Positions 55,784 to 64,000 of a stretch of DNA of 64,000 bases are shown piece by piece. Within the stretch, counting starts at the first letter, position 1. Every line of letters begins with the position of its first letter. The DNA is from Lachnospiraceae bacterium NSJ-143 (GTDB taxonomy: Bacteria > Bacillota > Clostridia > Lachnospirales > Anaerotignaceae). The DNA lies in assembly GCA_022867625.1 (NCBI GenBank), contig JALIFM010000002.1:62001-126000 (forward strand), read 5' to 3'. The position numbers and the translations under genes were made by a program. Under the pieces are notes generated by a model that worked only from the letters and a program-made list of their open reading frames with translations, did no database searches and was not told where the DNA came from.

Positions 55784-56755
55784 ATGGACGCTAACGAGTA
55801 TTTGGGACAGGCTATTCAGTGGTATCCCGGACATATGACTAAGACAAAACGGATGATGAATGAGAATCTTTCGCTTGTTGATGTGGTAATAGAGCTGATA
55901 GATGCCAGGATACCTTTCAGCAGCAAGAATCCTGATATAGATGAGCTGGCGAAAAATAAGTTCAGGATAATAATTTTAAACAAAACCGACTTGGCAGATG
56001 ACAAAGCCACTGAAATATGGAAAAGCTATTATGAGGCTAAAGGCTTTAAAGTAATAAAGGCAAATTCACTTAAGGGTGTTGGAATTGGTTTGGTGACAGA
56101 TGCCGCGAAAGAATTGATGTCTGAAAAAATTAAAAGGCAGCGTGAAAGAGGAAGGCTTTTTGTACCTATAAGAGCTATGATTGCGGGGATACCAAATGTT
56201 GGAAAATCAACATTTATCAACAGATATGTAGGTAAAGTTACAGCTAAAACCGGTGACAAACCCGGAGTGACCAGAGGGAAGCAGTGGATAAGGATAAAAA
56301 AAGATATTGAGCTTTTGGATACACCGGGTATACTTTGGCCTAAGTTTGATGACCGGGAGGTTGGTCTTAAGCTGGCGTTTATAGGCTCGATAAATGATGA
56401 TATAGTGGACTTGGAAGGACTGGCTTCAAGCCTGATAGGCCTTTTGGAGGAAAGGGTTCCGGGAGCAGTAGCTAAAAGATATGCAGTGGATATTGAAGGC
56501 TCTGACACTGCCCATGTTATACTTGAAAAAATTGCCAGGGCCCGCGGTTTTGTATCAAAGGGCGGGCAGCTTGATTTGATGCGTACATCAAAGATACTGC
56601 TTGATGAATTCAGAGGCGGAAAGATTGGAAAAATAACTCTTGAGCTTCCTGAAGATATTAAAACAATGGCTGAAAATACAAAAAAGGATATTGAAGCGAA
56701 AAAAAGGACTGACAGTAAGAGAAGGAAAGAATACAGAAACAAAAGTGAAGATTAA
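55784..56755 (+). CDS. rbgA: Ribosome biogenesis GTPase RbgA (YlqF)
   Basis: Circularly permuted GTPase needed for late 50S assembly. The 323-residue protein shows the permuted order: G4 LNKTDLAD (about residue 66) before G1 GIPNVGKSTF (about 133) and G3 DTPGILWP, plus an N-terminal IQWYPGHMTKTKRMM and a C-terminal ANTAR-like helical region ending in a Lys/Arg-rich tail. Its neighbour yhbY is also a ribosome factor. Confidence 0.94.
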   Translation: MDANEYLGQAIQWYPGHMTKTKRMMNENLSLVDVVIELIDARIPFSSKNPDIDELAKNKFRIIILNKTDLADDKATEIWKSYYEAKGFKVIKANSLKGVGIGLVTDAAKELMSEKIKRQRERGRLFVPIRAMIAGIPNVGKSTFINRYVGKVTAKTGDKPGVTRGKQWIRIKKDIELLDTPGILWPKFDDREVGLKLAFIGSINDDIVDLEGLASSLIGLLEERVPGAVAKRYAVDIEGSDTAHVILEKIARARGFVSKGGQLDLMRTSKILLDEFRGGKIGKITLELPEDIKTMAENTKKDIEAKKRTDSKRRKEYRNKSED

Positions 56756-56769
56756 GATAAAATATGTAG

Positions 56770-56807
56770 AAAGAGGCGTGCCACAAAACGAAGCGGCATG
56801 CCTCTTT
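56770..56807 (+). terminator. Terminator of rbgA
   Basis: AAAGAGGCGTGCC (56770-56782) pairs with GGCATGCCTCTTT (56795-56807), one G-U type mismatch; only short T runs follow. Confidence 0.75.
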
Positions 56808-56810
56808 ATG

Positions 56811-57118
56811 TTTTAAATTTTATAACAAGTTATTAATATATTATTAAATATTTCCTTCCACATGTGCTTCACATATGCTATAATATATACATAAGAGTTG
56901 AAATGTCTTCAGGATATTAGACTAACGTAAAAGGTAAACGGGGTTTACCAATGAAGGTGTAGATTGTCTGTTCTGCAAGTTAAGTGAAGGTTTGTATTTT
57001 GTACAAAGGGAATAATTTGGGGTGAGTGAAACGCATAATACATAAAAATTATGGTATGGGTTTCTGTTTTTTGTGTTATGAAAGTACAAACCATTCAATA
57101 AGAAAGGGAGAGTATATT
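56811..57118 (+). promoter_or_regulatory. Promoter and leader of the large adhesin gene
   Basis: About 300 nt without a gene. A TATAAT lies at 56879-56884 with no good -35 partner, suggesting an activated promoter. Downstream, GGTAAAC-GGG-GTTTACC (56933-56949) is a perfect 7-bp inverted repeat that would form a hairpin in the mRNA leader. No complete riboswitch could be recognised. Confidence 0.4.
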
Positions 57119-60100
57119 ATGAAAAATCTGAAGAAAGGCAGCCGCAGTATATTAAGGAGCGCCATAGCCAAGGTTTCTGCTGTAGCAGTGTTTGCCGGGT
57201 GCTTCGGAATGTATAATTTCAACACATCGGCAAGTGGTATAACGGACAATTTTCCTTCAAAGCCAGTAGTGCAGTATAAGGATTCTGATACCGGCGAATA
57301 CAAGGAAATATCTGACGGAATGCTGGTGTCAAAAGACGGAGATATAAGGCTTAAATACAGCCTTGAAAATGTGGATATCACCACGTCTGCAAACTATACT
57401 TTAGTGATTCCGGAAGAACTTGATTTTGCCTCATTTAATGAAGGTGACAGTATTGCTATAACAGCCAATATCAGCGGAACAGATACTTCCGTTGGCGGTG
57501 TTATAAAGCATAAAAGCGGTGACGGAGAAGAATATTGTGAAGTTAAAATAGACGCTGTTCCGTCTATTAATCATCAGGATTTATCGTTGATAAATATTAA
57601 AAAAGAGTCTTATGACGAAGGCGGCACTGGCGGAACGGAAGGCACTAGCGGAACAGAAGGCACTGGCGGAACGGAAGGCACTGGCGGAACAGAAGGCACT
57701 GGCGGAACAGAAGGCACTGGCGGAACAGAAGGCACAGGTGGAACGGAAGGCACAGGTGGAACAGAAGGCACAGGTGGAACGGAAGGCACTGGCGGAACGG
57801 AAGGCACTGGTGGAACAGAAGGCACTGGTGGAACGGAAGGCACTGGTGGCATAGAGGGCATCAATGCTCTTAAATCTGATTTTATTGGTATTGCCCCTGT
57901 TATGAGTCCAACTTATAATATTGAGTTTTCTATAGACTGTAAGTTTAATCCGGATAAAATTCTGAGTGGTGACAATGGTCTCAAGACAATCCAGCTAAAC
58001 AGCAGCAGTAGAGTATGCAGGCTTGCGTTTATGCCTGAGTTTAACGATTTTTTAAAGATTGTTGAGCTTAGAGATGAGGGCGGAAACAAGCTTGAAGAAG
58101 GTACGGAAATTTCTTTTGACGATATATTTAAAATATTTATAGGCTTTGAAATTAATGAGGAACAGGGAAAATATTTAGACGGCAAAGTGTTTGAACTGCC
58201 ATTCCCGCAGGGGCTGGAATACAGCGGTGCTGATGACTTCAGGGTTGACCTTGAGGGCAAATTTGGAGATGAGTCAGGGCAGACAACAAAAAAATTTGCT
58301 GAGTTTTATATAGAAAATGGAAAACCTTATATTAAATTCATTGATGACTTTTCTACTGAGTGCAGAGGCATTAACGACGGTTTTGTTGAAATCACATGTA
58401 AGCTTGACAAAGATGCGATAAGTGGTGATAAGGAATATAAAATAGTATTTAACGGCACTGAGTTTTCGTACACAGTTGTCATTGAGGATAACAAGGTAAT
58501 TGTTCCTAAACTTGAGAAAAGCGGAAAATTTGACAGCACCTTAAAGCGTTTTATCTGGACAGTCACATATGAGCCTGGCCAGAATAACGATTACTCAAAG
58601 GGTGTAACAATTAAAGATACTTTCTCAAGGACTGAACAGGTGTATGTAAGCGGTTCATTTAAAGATTTAAATGAAGAAACAAAAGCTGAGGTGACAGATG
58701 ACCCTGTAATAACTGAAAAAGATGATAAATATGAGTTTGAGTACAAGCTGACACCTGAGGAAGCGGAATATAAGCATGTCATAACATTCCAGACAAGTGT
58801 TGCCGAGGAGCTTTTGATAAGCTATATAAAGGACAGCAAGAAAGAAACCACTGCTGTTAATAACCATGTCTATATTGAAGAAATTAAAGACGGTGAAAAT
58901 ACGATAGAGGCTGACGCTGATGTTGATTACTCGGGCGAAAGCATTACATTTATAGATAAGACTGGAGATTCTGATAAAACCGATACAAAGAGACAGCACT
59001 GGACAGTGACAATAGATACAAACGGTATTAAGAATTTTAATAAATTCGTGCTTTTTGACAGCCTGCCGGCACTGTATGACAAGGATAAGAATATATATGA
59101 CGGCCTGCTGAATCTTGACGAAAGCACAATAAAAATATTCGATGGTCCAATATCTGACAGCTCAAGAAAAGAAATATCTGCGGGAGAGTATACAGTCTTG
59201 TATCCTTTGGCAGAAAAAGTGGGAACTGTAGATGACCCTGAGCTTAAGGAATTTATAACAAATAACTCAACAATTAGTGCTCAGAACCCTGGTGACGAGG
59301 GTAACAAAAATAATAAGGTAGATGTAAATGCAGATATAGCCATTGTATTTAATACAGCTCTGTCAGAAGATAAGTATGTTATTGAGTACGATACGTATTT
59401 TGACAGTGAGGACATATACCATATTGTGGGAGACGGAGGCACTCTTGTTCCAGCAGAATTTCAGAATATAGCATGGCTTGGCTGGTCATGGGGTGACGGA
59501 AACGGCCATGGTTTTGACTGGATATCGCCTGATGTGCACAAGGGAGTATATGTAGATAACCATATTATAACAAAGAGGGCTGTGGGATATGACCGCAGTA
59601 CCCATGAGATAACATGGGAGGTTACTGTAAACCCTTGGGGGCTTGACATTACTGGCGGTACAATTGCCGACCAGCTTGATACAACAAAAGGACAGAAGCA
59701 GAAGCTTTTGACTGACAGCTTTGAGTATATGGTCAAAGAAAAAGGAACGGACAGCTGGAGTGATGGTTCAGAGTATATTAAATTTGAAAGCTATGATGAG
59801 AACACGGATTTAATAAATTTCACACTTGGAAACCTTGGTACCAGAACATTGAAAATAACATTTAAAACCGAGGTGGAAAACCCTGCGCATTTTGCCAACA
59901 ACAATGTTAATGGGAGCGGCGGCCTCAATAAAGTTGACTATATGAACAATGTAAATATTGAAGCTACTGCAAATATATCAGATGATATTCAAAACAAAGT
60001 AATAAAGGAAAGCTCCTCAGCGCATGCTGATGTTGTAAGCCGGGTAATAAGCAAAAATGTCAATACACATTTTAACCACAATACACATGAGATTGAGTGG

Positions 60101-62920
60101 GCGGTAAGGGTTAACCACAACTTTATGCCTATGACAAACGCAGGTATTAAAGACGAAATACCAGCCGGACAGAAATTTGTTGAGAACAGTGTAAGGGTTT
60201 ATAATGTTAATGCCAACGGCAAGGATTCAGAACTTATAGACAGCAGCAGATATGATGTAATAGCTCCGGCTAATAACGACGCTGTGGGAGAGCCTAAGGT
60301 ACTTGAGGTAAAGCTTTATAATACAGCAGATAAAAACAGTGTCAGAGTTTATTATAAAACATGGACTGATGTCAATTACGAGGGCAACGGTTTTGAAAAC
60401 ACAGATAAAATAAGCCTTAAAAACAAGGTGACACTTTACAGGGATTACTATGCAGAACAGTCAGCGTATGCAACAGAAACAGTTGATAACAATAAAGTGC
60501 TTTATAAAACAGCCGATACTTCAAAGGCTAAAAAGGAAAGGGTAATAGATTATACTGTAAATATAAACAGGGAAGGCTTGAACCTTATAAAAGATGCCGA
60601 TGTTGATAAGGTTGTACTTAAAGACAGTTTCTCAAAGGGGCTTCAGCTTGATACAACAAGCGTAAAGCTTTTCAGGGCGGAAGTAAACGGGAACAATGGC
60701 AAATTTACCAAGCTTTCAGAGGTAAAGCCTATAACACTGAACTATTATGGAAATCCTGAAAATGGAGATGACCCTTATTTTGAGTTGGAACTTCCGGTAA
60801 ATGGGAACAGTATAACAGGAACGTATGACGACAGATTTGTGCTTGAGTATACTCTGCTTATTATCGATGGAAACATAAAGAAAATATCCAATAAAATAGG
60901 TCTTACGGGATTTGCGCTTAAGGAGACTGACGGTACCCATTCGTTTGAGATAAGCGGAAAGGTAGACGGCGGAGGAGATTTTCAGTGGGCTGGAAGGGGT
61001 TCGGTTTCAATATTTAAAATTGATTCCGGGTCTAAAGAAGCTCTTGAAGGCGCTGTATTTGAGCTTTGGCTTGGAGAAAAAGATAACGGTGGAACGTTTA
61101 TTGTAAGCGGCAGTACTGACCAAAACGGAGAGCTTAAATTTGACGCTATCAAATACGGAACATATAACCTGTATGAGGTGACAGCGCCGGAGGGTTATAA
61201 AGCCGGTGAAAAGGTTACTGTAGAGATAACAGGCAGTGAAAAGAACATTTCATACACAGCTGAAAATAAGCGTGAGACCGGAAATGTAATATTTGATAAA
61301 ATTGACAACTGGGGAAACCCTGTAGAAGGAGCCGAGTTTGAGATTATAGGAAACGTGGAAGACAATGGCTTCAGCTACACAGATACTGCCGAAAGTAAAG
61401 ACGGTAAGGTTGAGTTTAAGGATGTGCCGTTTGGAAAATATACAATTAAAGAGACAGCAGCGCCAGATGGATAGGAACTCAATACTAAAAAGTTTACTGT
61501 TGAAGTAAACAAAGACGGAACAGTTTCAGCAATTAAAGATGGAAATACTGAAATTACTTCTGTTATAAATGAATGGAAAAAGGCTTCAATAAAAGTAATA
61601 AAAAAGAATAAATCCACAGATTTGCCTATTGAGAATGTAGCGTTTGACCTGTACGATGAAGCTGGAAATTCTGTTGGCAGCGGAAGAACAGACTCCAAGG
61701 GAGAGCTTACATTCAATGACCTTAAAGTTAACCAGAAGTATACGCTTAAAGAAGAAGCGGTTGACGGTTTTGTTCCTCTTGAGCCTTGGGTTATTGAGTT
61801 GACTGCGGCAGACGCAGAAAAAGTTATCGAAAAGCCGGTGGAAAACATACCGCTTAAAGGTTCTGTTTACTTTAAGAAGATAAACGACTGGCAGAGAGCT
61901 GTTCAGGGAGCGGAATTCACATTGACTGATACGGCCGACGGAAGCATTTTTGCACCCGTAACAGCAATAAGTGATGAGACTGGTATGGTGCTGTTTGAAA
62001 ATATACCGTATGGAGTTTATAAAATTACAGAAACAAAACCGGCCCCGAATCATGAATTATCAGATGAGGTGCTGACAGCTGTTATAGGCTCAAGCGGTGT
62101 TATGGTTTCACTTACTGACAGCAAGGGTGAAAGCCTTATGGGTGAGTCAGGCAAGGATTTTGTAAATATTTCCGACAAAGCTTTGGTGACAATCAAAAAG
62201 GTGGATAAGAATACCAAAAAGGCTCTTGCTGGTGTTGAATTTGTAATTTACGACAGCACAGGCACTGAGCGCGGAAGAGGCAAAACCGGTGAAGACGGCG
62301 TATTGAAATTTGACAACCTTATGGTAAATGAAAAATATGTCATAAAGGAAGTCGAACCTTTAAGGGGATACCGTGATTCAGCTGATGTTTCTATCGACAT
62401 ACTGGAGAAAAAGGATTATGAGATAGTCTGGGAAAATGAAAAAATTCCTGATGAAGATGAAGGCGGCGGAGGCGGTACTCCGGAAAAGCCGGACGAACCG
62501 GATAAACCGCCAGTTGAACCGGAAAAGCCGGATGAACCGGATAAACGGCCTGATAAGCCGGAGGATTCTGATGAACCAGACGATTCTGACGGAGGAAATG
62601 AGCCTTCACAACCAGATGAACCGGAAGCACCAGAAGTACCGGAAAACAGTGAAGGTACTGTAGTTCATGGTGATGATGATGTGTATTATCTGATAGATGA
62701 AAATGAAGTGCCTCTTGCATACTTTGACCCTGAAACTGACGAGTGGGTAACCATTGAAGACGATGAAGTGCCTCTTGCACATTTTGATGCGCCTGACCCG
62801 GATAAACCGGATACAGGTGACAGAACAGATATGGCTAAATGGTTTGCAGTTATGGCATTTGGTCTTGCGGGCATTGTTGTTCTTATGTTGGGAAAGTCAA
62901 GAAAAAAAGTGAATAAGTAA
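57119..62920 (+). pseudogene. Giant wall-anchored Cna-B adhesin interrupted by an amber codon
   Basis: One continuous frame of 1,934 codons broken by a single TAG at 61472-61474. The start (ATG 57119, after AAAGGGAG) begins a signal peptide (SAIAKVSAVAVFAGCFGMY). Next come a GTGGTE repeat tract, a large beta-rich region resembling collagen-binding-type adhesin domains (residues about 300-1295), and five SpaA/Cna-B prealbumin-like domains, each with a KK/KxD strand and an E-T-x-A-P-type isopeptide Glu region. The protein ends with a Pro/Glu-rich wall spanner, a PDTGD sortase motif, a hydrophobic helix and KSRKK. The TAG lies in the second Cna-B domain after AAPDG, where the previous domain has Tyr (APEGY), so TAT or TAC to TAG is the likely change. 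Termination there gives a 1,451-residue secreted product without anchor. A sequencing error or readthrough cannot be excluded. Confidence 0.8.
57623..57856 (+). repeat. 13 tandem 18-bp repeats coding GTGGTE
   Basis: Thirteen units of the type GGCACTGGCGGAACGGAA run without gaps. Variants cluster: units 7-9 share ACAGGT, units 11-13 share ACTGGT, and the last unit diverges (GIEGIN). This clustering indicates past expansion by slippage or unequal exchange. All units keep the frame (18 bp), so copy-number change would alter only the length of the spacer between signal peptide region and adhesin domains. Confidence 0.95.
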
Positions 62921-62930
62921 ATCTATTCTT

Positions 62931-62968
62931 AATAACCGCTGCGCTTAAATACGTGGCGGTTATTTTGA
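62931..62968 (+). terminator. Terminator of the adhesin gene
   Basis: AATAACCGC (62931-62939) pairs exactly with GCGGTTATT (62956-62964), then T-rich sequence. Confidence 0.8.
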
Positions 62969-63045
62969 TTTTATTGATTTTGTTATAGTAATGTTTTTGC
63001 GTTTTATGTGCTGTTATAGTATATTATTAAACTTTTTGTAAAACT

Positions 63046-63074
63046 TTGAATTTTATGTGGCTGTATGGTATCAT
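63046..63074 (+). promoter_or_regulatory. Sigma-A promoter of the phosphofructokinase gene
   Basis: TTGAAT (63046-63051), 17-nt spacer, TATCAT (63069-63074), about 20 nt before the AAAGGAG ribosome binding site region. Confidence 0.65.
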
Positions 63075-63117
63075 TTATTTAGCCTGAAAATTTAAATTAA
63101 AGGAGTGCCTTTTTCAA

Positions 63118-64000
63118 ATGAAACATAACTGTTTAATAGCTCAGTCGGGCGGACCGACATCTGCCATAAATGCTTCTCTTGCCGGTATATACAGTGCGGC
63201 AGACAAAAGTACTGCCGTAGGCAAAATATATGGCGGAATTAACGGCATAGAAGGTATAATCAAGGGTAAAATTGTAGACCTTAAGCCTATAATGGGAGAG
63301 TTTGGAAATCTTGCCCTTCTTAAGACAACGCCTTCATCTTTTTTGGGTTCGTGCAGATATAAACTCAAAGGGATAGACGAGGGCAGGGAGGATTTTAAGC
63401 GTATATTTGATGTCTTTGAGGAATACGGGATAAAATATTTCTTTTATATCGGCGGAAACGATTCTATGGATACTATTGCTAAACTTCAGCAATATCAGGA
63501 GGAAAACCCTCATGGAGTTATACTTGTAGGTGTGCCTAAAACGATTGACAATGACCTTATGTGCGTTGACCACACGCCCGGGTTTGGAAGCGCCGCAAAG
63601 TATATAGCCACAACTATAAAAGAAATAGCGTATGACACTGCTGTTTATGACATGGAAAGCATAGTTGTTGCCGAAATAATGGGCAGGAACGCCGGCTGGC
63701 TTACACTTTCTGCTGGCCTTGCCGAGGACTGCACGGGGGAGCCTATGGCGGACCTTATATATATTCCAGAAAACCCATTTGATTATGATAAACTCATAGC
63801 TGATATCAAAAAAACACAGAAGCTTAAAAAACAGATAGTTATAGCCGTATCTGAAGGAATCCGTTTTGAGAATGGGAAGCTTGTTTCAGAATCTGATGCT
63901 AAAGATGTTTTTGGCCATGGTCAGCTTGGCGGAGCCGCAAAGGTAGTGTCTGGTTATATAAAAGAAAAGCTTAATGTAAAGGTGAGAGCGGTTGAGATAA
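63118..64000 (+). CDS. pfp: Diphosphate-dependent 6-phosphofructokinase (partial, runs off the window)
   Basis: Phosphorylates fructose-6-phosphate at C1, the committing step of glycolysis. The first 294 codons are visible: IAQSGGPTSAINASLAG at the start, GGNDSMDT (residues 112-119) and GVPKTIDNDL (Lys141), then MGRNAGWLTLSAGL and a long insert. Two positions argue for PPi rather than ATP as phosphate donor: Asp115 where ATP enzymes have Gly (GGDGS), and Lys141 where they have Gly (PGTIDND). PPi enzymes usually read GGDDS, so the Asn is a small deviation. The start is the ATG after AAAGGAG. The C-terminus is beyond the window. Confidence 0.88.
   Translation, partial: MKHNCLIAQSGGPTSAINASLAGIYSAADKSTAVGKIYGGINGIEGIIKGKIVDLKPIMGEFGNLALLKTTPSSFLGSCRYKLKGIDEGREDFKRIFDVFEEYGIKYFFYIGGNDSMDTIAKLQQYQEENPHGVILVGVPKTIDNDLMCVDHTPGFGSAAKYIATTIKEIAYDTAVYDMESIVVAEIMGRNAGWLTLSAGLAEDCTGEPMADLIYIPENPFDYDKLIADIKKTQKLKKQIVIAVSEGIRFENGKLVSESDAKDVFGHGQLGGAAKVVSGYIKEKLNVKVRAVEI

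Noticed and set aside
56885-56960. c-di-GMP-I riboswitch before the adhesin
   Set aside because: GGTAAACGGGGTTTACC resembles the 3' part of the aptamer, but the conserved 5' half is absent upstream.
57610-57864. Minus- and alternate-frame proline-rich and alanine/lysine-rich frames over the repeat
   Set aside because: They arise because an 18-bp repeat without stops is open in several frames; no start signals and no conservation expected.
61622-62920. Separate surface-protein gene downstream of the TAG
   Set aside because: It is in the same frame as the upstream adhesin, has no ribosome binding site or good start, and begins inside a Cna-B domain; it is the tail of one interrupted gene.

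Overview
This window looks like a chromosomal stretch of a low-GC Gram-positive bacterium of the class Clostridia. The evidence is a set of typical Firmicutes gene blocks (spoIVB-spo0A, hrcA-grpE-dnaK-dnaJ with a CIRCE operator, rplU-prp-rpmA-obgE with a pre-sequence on L27, ktrB-ktrA, yhbY, rbgA), strong Shine-Dalgarno sites, sigma-A promoters with 17-nt spacers, AT-rich intergenic DNA and an S-layer (SLH) protein. No rRNA, tRNA, CRISPR array, insertion sequence or prophage was recognised. Several genes appear to use TTG starts with good ribosome binding sites.

Layout: 1-5.3 kb holds a gene tail, an XRE regulator, mnmA, spoIVB and an unusual Spo0A. 5.3-13 kb holds a CatA-like acetyltransferase and a compact histidine operon (hisZ-G-D-B-H-A-F-I-E). 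13-17.4 kb holds an unknown 200-residue protein coupled to addA. 17.4-23.9 kb holds a tiny membrane protein, a large SLH protein, a radical SAM protein, a membrane protein, a SHOCT-like protein, signal peptidase I and a DUF896 protein. 24-30 kb holds gap, a DegT-like PLP enzyme, tspO, a PadR-controlled cluster of two exported or membrane proteins, and hemW. 30-35.3 kb is the HrcA heat-shock block. 35.3-38.5 kb (minus strand) holds a stalk-domain protein, purK and an acyltransferase. 38.7-50.3 kb holds ftsK/spoIIIE, rimO, pgsA, cinA, recA, recX and a 900-residue TPR protein. 50.3-56.8 kb holds the L21/L27/Obg block, Ktr potassium uptake and ribosome-assembly factors. 57-63 kb is one very large wall-anchored Cna-B adhesin interrupted by an in-frame TAG, and the window ends inside a PPi-type phosphofructokinase.

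The observations most worth checking are: (1) a Spo0A at its usual position behind spoIVB whose receiver domain has lost all five conserved phosphorylation residues while the DNA-binding domain is intact; (2) a single amber codon, apparently replacing a Tyr codon, in a 1.9-thousand-codon surface adhesin, which would cut off its cell-wall anchor; (3) four direct repeats at exactly 11-bp spacing over the -35 position upstream of ktrB, as expected for an OmpR/PhoP-family regulator; (4) a GAPDH whose cofactor-binding positions do not match the NAD-specific pattern; and (5) several near-perfect palindromes at promoters (mnmA, rimO, padR, the DUF896 gene) that look like operators. All functional statements rest on reading motifs by eye; no database search was possible.
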